A stretch of 14,064 nucleotides of DNA, taken from contig JAMONE010000076.1 in assembly GCA_027066695.1 (NCBI GenBank), positions 1 to 14,064 on the forward strand. The letters are read 5' to 3'. Of this stretch, positions 6,240-12,630 are shown piece by piece. The DNA comes from Micavibrio sp. (GTDB lineage: Bacteria > Pseudomonadota > Alphaproteobacteria > Micavibrionales > Micavibrionaceae). Position numbers and translations under genes: made by a program. Numbering within the stretch: the stretch's first letter is position 1; each line of letters opens with the position of its first letter. The notes under the pieces are model-generated. The model did no database searches. It had not been told where the DNA came from and saw nothing but the letters and a program-made list of their open reading frames with translations.

Positions 6240-7169
6240 TTATTGAGGGTGTGTGGTGTAAACTCCAGAGAAATCGGGGCGGCCAAATAAAAATCCTTGG
6301 CCATATTTTATGTCATAATCTAAAAGCTCTAACAGATCATTGTCATTTTCTATTTTTTCAACAATCAGGTTGATATTATAGCTTTCAAGATTTTGTTTTT
6401 GGCTTAATATCTCGCGGTATCCTTGTTCTGTTTTGCCATTATTAATTAGTGTTTGTGCATTTATTTTCACAAAACGAACATTAAGCTCCCTTAATTGCTC
6501 AAGATCAGAGGGAATCTCTCTCGCATGGTCGATAGAAAATCGGCAGCCAACCTTTGCAAGCTCGTTTAATATTTTCTTCTCCGCAGGTGATAATAGTAAG
6601 AAATCATTGTGATGCATTTCAAATATAAGGGTGTGGGCGACTTTTTTATGTCGGGATAACAAAAATACGAGGTTATCCATGAACTCCTTATTGCGCAGAG
6701 TAAACGGCTTTATATTGATGAAGTAGGAAACAAGGCGGCTCACTCTGTTTTGCTGCTTTTTCAGTATTTTCAGGCAATGCGTCAGTAGTAATGTATCAAG
6801 GCCAGAAATAATATGCTCCTCATTAGCTAGCTCGATATAATCTTTCGCAGGGATATATAGCCCTGGTTTTATGCGCAAGCGGCCAAAAAACTCATAAAAT
6901 GCTAGATGCCGTTGGGGTAGCGTAACTAAGGGCTGCATGAATAAATCAATATGCTGCATTTCTATGGCATGGTGCAGCCTTTCGCGGATGACCATTTCTG
7001 ATATTTCACTGTCATGTAAAACCAGTGGAGGGTAAGCATTTACCTGCGCTTGCTCGTTAGTTATCTGGTTATTTACCTCGTTATTTACAATATAATCGGG
7101 GGCAAGGAATGCTGGAATAATGTCTGTTCCACTATTATGTGATTTGCTTAATGCTTGTTTTCCATCCAT
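6240..7169 (-). CDS. Degenerate EAL-domain protein, TipF-like, probably a c-di-GMP receptor rather than an enzyme
   Basis: The EAL fold runs from about residue 60 to 300: IDLFMQPLVTLPQR (74-87), FYEFFGRLR (91-99), FINIKP (150-155), LIFEM (181-185), FSIDHARE (211-218), VRFVKIN (231-237), LIVEKIE (268-274) and YGQGFLFGRP (289-298). The catalytic EAL triplet is EFF, the DDFGTG loop has one aspartate (Asp214) followed by His, and the second Glu after FEM is absent, so phosphodiesterase activity is unlikely. The MQPLVTLPQR...FYE and SIDHxRE...RFVKI patterns recall Caulobacter TipF, a c-di-GMP receptor for flagellum placement, but TipF's N-terminal membrane and coiled-coil parts are missing. The ATG at 7169 is chosen because AGGAG lies 8 nt upstream; the ATG at 7175 would be only 2 nt from it. 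It follows pyrD by about 56 nt and is probably cotranscribed. Confidence 0.85.
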   Translation of the reverse strand: MDGKQALSKSHNSGTDIIPAFLAPDYIVNNEVNNQITNEQAQVNAYPPLVLHDSEISEMVIRERLHHAIEMQHIDLFMQPLVTLPQRHLAFYEFFGRLRIKPGLYIPAKDYIELANEEHIISGLDTLLLTHCLKILKKQQNRVSRLVSYFINIKPFTLRNKEFMDNLVFLLSRHKKVAHTLIFEMHHNDFLLLSPAEKKILNELAKVGCRFSIDHAREIPSDLEQLRELNVRFVKINAQTLINNGKTEQGYREILSQKQNLESYNINLIVEKIENDNDLLELLDYDIKYGQGFLFGRPDFSGVYTTHPQ

Positions 7170-7225
7170 ATTCATCTCTCCTGACTTTTATTATTGTCAG
7201 AATGATACGCAAAATTTAGGCCAGA

Positions 7226-8302
7226 TTACTTATTGTCAGAGCCAACAGCGTCGCTGATAGAGCTAAACCCATCCTTTTGCATTAGAGCCAGCAGGCCTTC
7301 ATTGATGTTTTTGGCGATCTCTGGCCCTTCATAGACCATTCCAGTGTAAAGCTGCACTAAAGCCGCGCCAGCCTTGATTTTTTCATAGGCATGTTCTGCT
7401 GTAGAAATGCCGCCAACCCCAATAATCGGTAGTTTTCCCTCGGTGAGTTTATAGAAATTACGGATGATATCAGTGGATTTGTCCCTCACATGATTGCCGC
7501 TTAACCCGCCTTTTTGTTTCGCGAAATCTTGCGGCAGGCTTTGCGGCCTATCAAGTGTAGTATTGGACAAAATTACCCCGTCAACTTTGGTTTTAAGCAA
7601 TGTCTCGGCAATTTCTGCCTGTTGTTGCTCTGATAAATCGGGCGCAAGCTTTACCAGTAGGGCAGGCGGTTTTTCAGTGCCACAAGCGTTATCACGCGCT
7701 GCCATCATCTTTGTTAGCAGCTCAAACAGCACATCTTTTTGCTGTAAATCGCGAAGTCCCGCCGTATTAGGAGAGGATATATTAACCGTTAAGTAATCAG
7801 CAATCGGCGCAAGCTCGCTTATCAAAGCGCAGTAATCCTCAGCTGGCTCGCTTTGGTCTTTATTCATGCCGATATTAATTCCAACAACGCCATCAGGGCG
7901 ATTGTGAGAGCTTAAAAACTTATAGATATTAGGCTTAAACACGCGCAAGCCCCCATTTGGAAAGCCCATGCGATTGATAACAGAGCCGCTTTCAGGATCG
8001 CGGAAAATGCGGGGCTTGGGATTACCACTTTGCGGTTTTGGCGTGACTGTTCCAACTTCGGTAAAGCCAAATCCAAGCCTTAATATCGGCGCGATTACTT
8101 CCGCATTTTTATCAAATCCAGCCGCCATACCCACAGGATTAGGGAAGGTTAGGGCGAATATATCTTGCTCTAGTTTGGTTGATTTAACAACGCTGCATGG
8201 CCGCATAGCACCAGTTTTTAGCGCGGTAATAGTCATTTTATGCGTAAGCTCAGGGTCGATTTTGAAAATAGCAGGGCGCACATATTTATATAGGCAGAGC
8301 AT
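7226..8302 (-). CDS. pyrD: Dihydroorotate dehydrogenase, class 2 (quinone-linked)
   Basis: PyrD oxidises dihydroorotate to orotate in pyrimidine synthesis, passing electrons through FMN to membrane quinone. Visible are the class 2 N-terminal membrane-associating helix (residues 1-35), VGMAAGFDKNAEVI (57-70), the GFGFTEVGTVTPKPQ block (77-91), NRMGFPNGG (110-118), NISSPNTAGLR (174-184) with Ser177 as presumed catalytic base, LVKLAPDL, GVILSNTT, and the FMN-phosphate site IIGVGGIS followed by GAALVQLYTGMVYEGP. The length of 358 is slightly above the usual 335-345, through a polar C-terminal tail. It starts 4 nt after the pgsA stop, so the two form a tight operon, and the EAL gene follows after a short spacer. 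Confidence 0.97.
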   Translation of the reverse strand: MLCLYKYVRPAIFKIDPELTHKMTITALKTGAMRPCSVVKSTKLEQDIFALTFPNPVGMAAGFDKNAEVIAPILRLGFGFTEVGTVTPKPQSGNPKPRIFRDPESGSVINRMGFPNGGLRVFKPNIYKFLSSHNRPDGVVGINIGMNKDQSEPAEDYCALISELAPIADYLTVNISSPNTAGLRDLQQKDVLFELLTKMMAARDNACGTEKPPALLVKLAPDLSEQQQAEIAETLLKTKVDGVILSNTTLDRPQSLPQDFAKQKGGLSGNHVRDKSTDIIRNFYKLTEGKLPIIGVGGISTAEHAYEKIKAGAALVQLYTGMVYEGPEIAKNINEGLLALMQKDGFSSISDAVGSDNK

Positions 8303-8306
8303 TAAG

Positions 8307-8876
8307 TTAGTCTTTCATGTGTTTGAAACCAGTAATCATATAGGTAAATCCAGTGATAAGCGTCAATATGGTGGCAACGCTAAGCAGGATTAAGCCAAGC
8401 TCCAGCGCATAAGGGGAATATCCGCCGATAATCAAAAAGCCAAGGCTTAACATTTGAGTAGCGGTTTTGTACTTGGCGAGCTTGCTAACTGGTACTTTTA
8501 TTCCCTTAGGCCCTAAAAATTCGCGCAAGCCTGATACCATGAATTCCCGCGCAAATATTAGGATTATCAGTATTATCCATGTGCCTTCAATTCGCCCAAA
8601 AGCGATTAATAATATCATAAGGGATGAGACAAATATCTTATCAGATACAGGATCAAGGAAAGTCCCAAAGTCACTGATTTGATTGAGTTTACGCGCAATA
8701 TAGCCATCAAAGAAATCTGTCATTGCCGCCACAGCATAAACCAACAAACAAAGCCAAGCCGCAAACCCTCCCCATGAGCTTTCTGCAAAGAACAGCGCAA
8801 TAATGATCGGCAGTAATAACAGCCGCGCCACGGTTAGGATATTAGCAATATTGTTTTTGATTAGGTCATTCATCAT
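8307..8876 (-). CDS. pgsA: CDP-diacylglycerol-glycerol-3-phosphate phosphatidyltransferase
   Basis: PgsA makes phosphatidylglycerol phosphate from CDP-diacylglycerol and glycerol 3-phosphate, the committed step to phosphatidylglycerol and cardiolipin in the inner membrane. The CDP-alcohol phosphotransferase signature DG-x2-AR-x8-G-x3-D-x3-D is complete: Asp57, Gly58, Ala61, Arg62, Gly71, Asp75, Asp79. The N-terminus NIANILTVARLLLLPIII is typical of PgsA, as is the substrate region AREFMVSGLREF. Several membrane helices follow, and the length (189 aa) is normal. ATG at 8876 is followed at once by ATG at 8873, and no clear ribosome site marks either. It is the first gene of a tight operon with pyrD. 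Confidence 0.95.
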   Translation of the reverse strand: MMNDLIKNNIANILTVARLLLLPIIIALFFAESSWGGFAAWLCLLVYAVAAMTDFFDGYIARKLNQISDFGTFLDPVSDKIFVSSLMILLIAFGRIEGTWIILIILIFAREFMVSGLREFLGPKGIKVPVSKLAKYKTATQMLSLGFLIIGGYSPYALELGLILLSVATILTLITGFTYMITGFKHMKD

Positions 8877-8971
8877 AGTTACAAGTTACAAGACTATCTC
8901 ATATAAAGCAATGACGAGGATTTTATAGAACCCTTACGCAAAATTATAAAAATAACAAAACCCCATCAATA

Positions 8972-9047
8972 ATAGCATCCCCGACTTGATCGGGGATCTC
9001 GCTAACATATTGATATTTATGGATCTCCTCTTTCGAGGAGATGCTAT
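8972..9047. repeat. Composite palindromic element between ctrA and pgsA
   Basis: The ends are perfect inverted copies, ATAGCATC (8972-8979) and GATGCTAT (9040-9047). Inside are two further hairpins: ATCCCCGA/TCGGGGAT (8977-8984 with 8990-8997) and ATCTCCTC/GAGGAGAT (9023-9030 with 9035-9042). On the minus strand it lies downstream of the ctrA stop, where it may end ctrA transcription. The rest of the 235-bp spacer (8877-9111) is AT-rich with no gene. Its end sequence GGAGATGCTAT is shared with the hairpin at 444-467. Confidence 0.6.
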
Positions 9048-9111
9048 GGTTAGGTTGTAAGGTTTTTTAAACAAGTTTTAAGAACTCTTATAACTACCTT
9101 CTCGTAACTAC

Positions 9112-9816
9112 CTACCCATTCGCAGCCTTCTTATCATCGTCGCTAGGCTCACGTAGGACATAGCCTCTGCCCCATACAGTTTCGATATAGTTTGTGCCAT
9201 CCGTTGCATCCGCTAGTTTTTTACGTAGCTTACAGATAAATACATCGATAATCTTAACCTCTGGCTCGTCCATACCGCCATAAAGATGGTTCAGGAACAT
9301 TTCTTTGGTCAATGTAGAGCCTTTACGCAAGGATAGTAGCTCAAGGATAGCATATTCCTTACCTGTCAGATGTAGCGGCTTTCCCGCAGCTTCGATAGTG
9401 CGGCTATCAAGATTAACTTTGATATCGCCAGTCTCTATAATGCTTTGCGCATGCCCTTGAGAGCGGCGGACAATGGCTTGAATACGCGCTACTAGCTCGC
9501 GCTTATCAAATGGCTTGGTCAGGTAATCATCCGCGCCAAATCCAAGGCCTTTCAGCTTATCATCAAGAGAGTTAAGCCCCGATAGAATAAGGATAGGGGT
9601 TTCCACCTTTGCTGCGCGGAACGCTTTTAAAACGTCATAGCCATCCATATCAGGCAACATTAGATCAAGTATAATGATGTCATATTCATATACCTTCCCA
9701 AGGTCAAGGCCATCTTCACCAAGGTCGGTTACATCAATTATATAACCTTCAGATTTAAGCATAAGCTCAATACTTTTGGCTGTTGAACTATCGTCTTCTA
9801 CTAGTAAAACGCGCAT
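9112..9816 (-). CDS. ctrA: CtrA, cell-cycle response regulator
   Basis: CtrA is the alphaproteobacterial master regulator that binds TTAA-based sites to control division, motility and, in some species, replication. The receiver domain (1-120) has the acidic pair Glu7-Asp8-Asp9, phosphorylation site Asp51 in IIILDLMLPDMDG and Lys101 in LTKPF. The OmpR-type winged helix (about 125-225) contains the nearly invariant HLYGGMDEPEVKIIDVF followed by CKLRKKL, diagnostic of CtrA. The ATG at 9816 is chosen because AAGGA lies 7-8 nt upstream and the protein then begins MRVLLVEDD, as in relatives; an upstream in-frame start would add nine atypical residues. Length 234 compares with 231 in Caulobacter. 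The C-terminus KKAANG differs from the paired terminal alanines that feed Caulobacter CtrA to ClpXP. It is divergent from fliI across a TTAA-rich spacer. Confidence 0.97.
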   Translation of the reverse strand: MRVLLVEDDSSTAKSIELMLKSEGYIIDVTDLGEDGLDLGKVYEYDIIILDLMLPDMDGYDVLKAFRAAKVETPILILSGLNSLDDKLKGLGFGADDYLTKPFDKRELVARIQAIVRRSQGHAQSIIETGDIKVNLDSRTIEAAGKPLHLTGKEYAILELLSLRKGSTLTKEMFLNHLYGGMDEPEVKIIDVFICKLRKKLADATDGTNYIETVWGRGYVLREPSDDDKKAANG

Positions 9817-9846
9817 AAATTTTCCTTTATAATGGTAAATCACATA

Positions 9847-9910
9847 TTAAAGGCGTTAACCTTTATTAACACATGTTAACAAATTTTTAAAAACTTAACA
9901 AATTCTTTAA
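9847..9910. promoter_or_regulatory. Cluster of seven TTAA half-sites between ctrA and fliI (putative CtrA-binding region)
   Basis: TTAA occurs at 9847, 9856, 9866, 9876, 9887, 9895 and 9907. The pair at 9876 and 9887 is TTAA-N7-TTAA, the full CtrA site known from Caulobacter; 9856, 9866 and 9876 are exactly 10 bp apart. Five of the half-sites read TTAAC. The cluster lies in the divergent 138-bp spacer, so CtrA could regulate itself and fliIJ from here. A string of TTAA is also favoured by AT-rich DNA, so binding is inference. Confidence 0.55.
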
Positions 9911-9954
9911 CGAATTATATGTGTTTTTATTGATAATGAGGTTATTGTAGAGCT

Positions 9955-11295
9955 ATGGATAGGTTATTCAAACAAGTTGAGCATGCCGTTAGCGCACTTC
10001 CCGATCAAGAGCGATTTGGGCGGGTGACAAAGATTCTCGGGCTTTTAGTAGAGATTGCAGGCTTTGGCGATAGCTTGACTATTGGCTCTATGGTGCATTT
10101 ACGACCATCTAATGATATTGATATTCCTTGCGAAGTTATCGGATTTCGTGACGGGCAGGCACTTCTTATGCCGTTTGGCACATTAGAGGGGGTTGGCCTT
10201 GGCTGTAAGGCATTCATCCAGCAACGCGCACCGTCGATTAATCCGTGTGATAAATGGCTTGGGCGTGTGATTAACGGCATGGCACAGCCAATTGATGGCA
10301 AGGGCAAGCTCATACATGGCACTATTCCTGCGCTATTAAAGAATAAACCGCCTGCGCCGCATTCGCGCCAGCGTTTGGGTAAGCAGCTAGACCTTGGCGT
10401 GCGCCCTGTTAATACATTTCTTGCCACCTGTCAGGGGCAGCGAATGGGGATATTTTCTGGCTCTGGCGTGGGTAAATCTGTGTTGCTCTCGATGATGGCT
10501 AAATATACCGAAGCTGATGTTTCTATCATTGGGCTTGTGGGTGAGCGTGGCCGCGAGGTTCAAGAATTTATCGAAGATGATCTTGGTGAGGAAGGCTTGG
10601 CGCGATCTGTCGTGGTAGTCGCAACGGGCGATGAGCCTGCGCTTATGCGTCGTCAGGCGGCTTATACTACATTGGCTTTGGCCGAGTATTTCCGTGATCA
10701 GGGCAAGCAGGTTTTATGCTTGATCGATTCGCTAACACGTTTTGCCATGGCACAGCGCGAGATAGGGCTTAGCGCGGGTGAGCCGCCAACATCGAAGGGC
10801 TATCCCCCAACAACTTTTGGCGAGCTTGCAAGATTGATGGAACGCGCAGGGCCGGGCGCACCAAATATGGGCTCTATAACAGGGCTGTTTTCAGTGCTGG
10901 TTGAGGGCGACGATCATAACGAGCCGATATCAGACGCAGTTCGCGGGCTTGTCGATGGTCACATCGTTATGGAGCGAAGCATCGCTGATCGCGGGCGTTA
11001 TCCCGCTATTAACGTGCTGAAATCTGTCTCCCGCTCACTTCCCGCAGCGATAACACAAGAGCAAAATGATATCCTGCGCGCCGCCAAACAGGTTATTTCC
11101 ACTTATGAGGATATGGCCGAGCTTATCCGCCTTGGCGCATATCGTAAGGGCAGCGACCCCGATGTTGATCAAGCTATCTTGCTCTATCCGTATATTGAGG
11201 AATTTCTTAGCCAAGATAAAGACGATCACTCAACCATCGAAGAAGGCTTCATCCGCCTAGCCACCATCCTACAAGTACCGTATAGTGGGGGGTAG
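9955..11295 (+). CDS. fliI: FliI, flagellar type III export ATPase
   Basis: FliI is the cytoplasmic hexameric ATPase that energises export of flagellar rod, hook and filament proteins. Residues 1-110 form the N-terminal beta-barrel, followed by the RecA-like core: Walker A SGSGVGKS (168-175), catalytic loop GLVGERGREVQEF (193-205) with Glu196, Walker B VLCLIDS (253-259) and the signature GEPPTSKGYPPTTF with ELARLMERAG. The C-terminal domain has HIVMERSIADRGRYPAI and a helical end. Length 446 is normal for the family. The ATG at 9955 has only a weak GAG upstream, but no better start is available. fliJ follows after 5 nt. The divergent ctrA and the TTAA sites upstream suggest CtrA control. Confidence 0.97.
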   Translation: MDRLFKQVEHAVSALPDQERFGRVTKILGLLVEIAGFGDSLTIGSMVHLRPSNDIDIPCEVIGFRDGQALLMPFGTLEGVGLGCKAFIQQRAPSINPCDKWLGRVINGMAQPIDGKGKLIHGTIPALLKNKPPAPHSRQRLGKQLDLGVRPVNTFLATCQGQRMGIFSGSGVGKSVLLSMMAKYTEADVSIIGLVGERGREVQEFIEDDLGEEGLARSVVVVATGDEPALMRRQAAYTTLALAEYFRDQGKQVLCLIDSLTRFAMAQREIGLSAGEPPTSKGYPPTTFGELARLMERAGPGAPNMGSITGLFSVLVEGDDHNEPISDAVRGLVDGHIVMERSIADRGRYPAINVLKSVSRSLPAAITQEQNDILRAAKQVISTYEDMAELIRLGAYRKGSDPDVDQAILLYPYIEEFLSQDKDDHSTIEEGFIRLATILQVPYSGG

Positions 11296-11300
11296 GTTAA

Positions 11301-11720
11301 ATGGCTGATCTAGCACCACTAATCCGCGTCCGTAAGCATGATATAGAGCAAAAGCAAAAGACTCTGGCCGAGCTTTATCGTCAAGCCGAAGCTCTAAAAG
11401 ATCAGCGCGATGCGCTCGAAACTCAATTAGCAATAGAGGCTGAAAAAACCAAGGATATGGGAGAGGAAATGCTCGGCTTTTTTGAGCCATATGCCATATC
11501 TACGCGCGCGCAAGTTGAGAAAATTGATGGTGATCGTCAAAAGATGGAATCAATCATAAAAATGGCGCAAAATGATATGCGCGATGCCTTTGCCGAGCTT
11601 AAAAAGATTGAAATTATAGATGAACGCCGCGCCGAAGAAGCTCTCGCTGCGCTAGATAAAAAAGATGCAGACGAACTAGATGAAATCGCTATCGACGCTT
11701 TTCGACGGGATGAGGATTGA
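11301..11720 (+). CDS. fliJ: FliJ, flagellar export chaperone/coupling protein
   Basis: FliJ is a small coiled-coil protein that inserts into the FliI ring and links it to the export gate. The 139 residues are almost all heptad-rich and charged, with long coiled coils at about residues 8-55 (KQKTLAELYRQAEALKDQRD) and 65-130. Sequence identity in this family is low, so the call rests on length, coiled-coil character and position just after fliI, which is the standard arrangement. TAGG a few bases before the ATG may serve as ribosome site and overlaps the fliI stop, suggesting coupled translation. The end is unusually acidic and alanine-rich (EEALAALDKKDADELDEIAI). Confidence 0.88.
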   Translation: MADLAPLIRVRKHDIEQKQKTLAELYRQAEALKDQRDALETQLAIEAEKTKDMGEEMLGFFEPYAISTRAQVEKIDGDRQKMESIIKMAQNDMRDAFAELKKIEIIDERRAEEALAALDKKDADELDEIAIDAFRRDED

Positions 11721-11837
11721 ATTTGTCTTTCTAACATTTAACTTTTCTGCTACAGATTGTTTTGCTGATAGTGTAGGGATCGGCAGGGGCGTTTCATCCT
11801 CGTTTTCACGGATAAACCGTGTAATGACAATTTTATA
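11676..11837 (-). other. Open, coding-like frame with no start codon (possible gene relic)
   Basis: Between TAG codons at 11840-11838 and 11678-11676 the minus strand is open for 53 sense codons and translates to a plausible soluble protein segment containing TRFIRENEDETPLPIPTLSA and KQSVAEKLNVRKTNSIL. It has no ATG, GTG or TTG in frame, and its last 14 codons overlap the end of fliJ antisense. I do not recognise it. It may be a decayed gene fragment or chance. The rest of the 11721-12068 spacer holds a weak stem CACGG/CCGTG (11807-11821) on the plus strand that might end fliIJ transcription, and the repeats listed separately. Confidence 0.2.
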
Positions 11838-11882
11838 CTATTATTAACCTAAGCTACTATAACTTGAATTAAAAATAATACA

Positions 11883-11972
11883 GTGTCATTTCGAACGATT
11901 GTATAGCAAGAGGAGAAATCTTATCAAGTGGCAACATGTAAGATCTCTCCATTAGCATGTTCGAGATGACAC
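11883..11972. repeat. Nested palindromic repeat of the GTCATTTCGAAC type
   Basis: Outer arms GTGTCATTTCGAAC (11883-11896) and GTTCGAGATGACAC (11959-11972) pair at 13 of 14 positions. Inner arms GGAGAAATCTTA (11912-11923) and TAAGATCTCTCC (11939-11950) pair at 11 of 12. A folded transcript would form an interrupted stem of about 90 nt. Repeats of this sequence style are dispersed in many bacterial genomes. Its general plan resembles the 6037-6123 element (a GTCAT outer arm and an inner AATCT arm), so both may belong to one broad class. Confidence 0.75.
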
Positions 11973-12007
11973 GTGCCGTTATATTATTTTGCAGGATTAT
12001 TTGAATA

Positions 12008-12037
12008 TGATGGATGTGCGTGATTAAACATCCATCA
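12008..12037. repeat. Perfect 10-bp inverted repeat upstream of yefM
   Basis: TGATGGATGT (12008-12017) and ACATCCATCA (12028-12037) are exact inverted copies around a 10-nt loop. The right arm is part of the ghost copy of the FliK-like gene's 3' end. It could act as a bidirectional terminator stem, though no U-run follows. Confidence 0.5.
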
Positions 12038-12057
12038 AGAATCTGCCTTCTTTGCAC
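12023..12057. repeat. Left copy of an imperfect direct repeat flanking yefM-yoeB (ghost gene end)
   Basis: It starts ATTAAACATCC and resembles 12626-12659, the real 3' end of the FliK-like gene. Over the first 24 positions the two differ at two bases and one gap; TTTGCA is shared further on. Read on the minus strand this copy ends in FLMDV-stop, against FLRDV-stop in the intact gene. It probably marks the left border of an inserted toxin-antitoxin module. Confidence 0.5.
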
Positions 12058-12068
12058 CTCAAATAAAT

Positions 12069-12108
12069 TTGACACTACTACTTAAGTACATGTACAATAA
12101 CAGGTACA
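12069..12108 (+). promoter_or_regulatory. yefM-yoeB promoter with overlapping YefM operator
   Basis: TTGACA (12069-12074), an 18-base spacer and TACAAT (12093-12098) form a near-consensus promoter. The 10-bp palindrome GTACATGTAC (12086-12095) overlaps the -10 box and includes TGTACA (12091-12096), the core hexamer bound by YefM-YoeB in E. coli. A second, imperfect copy GGTACA (12103-12108) is centred 12 bp away, the spacing described for the E. coli long and short operator repeats. This supports autoregulation by the antitoxin-toxin complex. Confidence 0.75.
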
Positions 12109-12124
12109 TATGAAGGAGGACGTT

Positions 12125-12379
12125 ATGGATATAATAAGTTACACATCTTTTAGGCAAAATTTGGCTTGTACTTTGGACAAGGTTAATGAAAATCATGTGC
12201 CTATTATGGTTACTCGGCAAAATGGTGAGCCGGCAATTGTTATGTCTGTTCAAGACTTTAAGTCTTATGAAGAAACGGCATATTTAATGGCTAGCCCTAA
12301 AAATGCAGAGCGTTTAAATGCTTCTATTGCAGAGATAGAAGGCGATAAAATTTCTCAACATGATATTATTGATGAATGA
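12125..12379 (+). CDS. yefM: YefM antitoxin (Phd/YefM family)
   Basis: YefM binds and neutralises the YoeB ribonuclease and represses its own operon. The 84 residues align well with E. coli YefM: DIISYTSFRQNL at the N-terminus, then PIMVTRQNGEPAIVMSVQDF, then YEETAYLMASPKNAERL and a polar tail that would wrap the toxin. Arg10 and Arg31, linked to DNA binding in E. coli YefM, are both present. The start is the ATG at 12125, which has AAGGAGG 5-6 nt upstream; an ATG at 12110 is in frame but is followed by that ribosome site. The stop overlaps the yoeB start as ATGA, giving translational coupling that keeps antitoxin ahead of toxin. Confidence 0.95.
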   Translation: MDIISYTSFRQNLACTLDKVNENHVPIMVTRQNGEPAIVMSVQDFKSYEETAYLMASPKNAERLNASIAEIEGDKISQHDIIDE

Positions 12380-12630
12380 TTATTTCATGGTCTAAAAATG
12401 CTTGGGAAGATTATCTATACTGGCAAGCGACAGATAAACGCATGCTTAAGCGCGTTAATCTGCTTATAAAGGATATTACTCGCCATCCCTTCGAAGGTGT
12501 TGGAAGTCCTGAGCCTTTAAAACATAACTGGTCAGGATATTGGTCGCGGCGTATAGATAAAGAACACCGACTTATATATAAGATGTCAGATATGCAAATT
12601 ATTATTGCGGGGTGTCGTTACCACTATTAA
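12376..12630 (+). CDS. yoeB: YoeB toxin (ribosome-dependent mRNA endonuclease)
   Basis: YoeB binds the ribosomal A site and cuts mRNA under stress once YefM is degraded. At 84 residues it matches E. coli YoeB, and all known catalytic positions are present: Glu46 (GSPEPLK), Arg65 (KEHRLIY), His83 and the terminal Tyr84 (RYHY). The toxin therefore looks active. It begins inside the yefM stop (ATGA). Its own TAA at 12628-12630 shares the palindrome TTAA with the stop of the opposing FliK-like gene, so the two genes overlap tail to tail by 4 nt. Addiction modules of this type are often mobile, and the direct repeats at both sides support arrival as a unit. Confidence 0.96.
   Translation: MIISWSKNAWEDYLYWQATDKRMLKRVNLLIKDITRHPFEGVGSPEPLKHNWSGYWSRRIDKEHRLIYKMSDMQIIIAGCRYHY

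Noticed and set aside
7191..7240. 11-bp direct repeat TTATTGTCAGA at the end of pyrD (7191-7201 and 7230-7240)
   Set aside because: Too short and isolated; one copy is in the pyrD coding end, and no element lies between them.
7968..8393. 141-codon plus-strand open frame across pyrD and the end of pgsA
   Set aside because: It is antisense to two clearly real genes, has no ribosome site or recognisable domain, and is explained by their codon use.
10005..10427. 140-codon minus-strand open frame inside fliI
   Set aside because: Antisense shadow of the conserved N-terminal and nucleotide-binding part of FliI.
6140..11861. 11-bp string AAGCTACTATA at 6140-6150 and 11851-11861, each near a GTCAT palindrome
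   Set aside because: The copies lie on opposite sides and in different orientation relative to their palindromes, so they are not a consistent flank; probably chance.
11869..12075. 68-codon minus-strand open frame over the GTCAT palindrome
   Set aside because: Its sequence is mostly the palindromic repeat and the ghost gene end, read out of frame.
12110..12124. Earlier in-frame ATG for yefM
   Set aside because: The codons after it form the AAGGAGG ribosome site for the ATG at 12125, and the shorter protein matches the family start.
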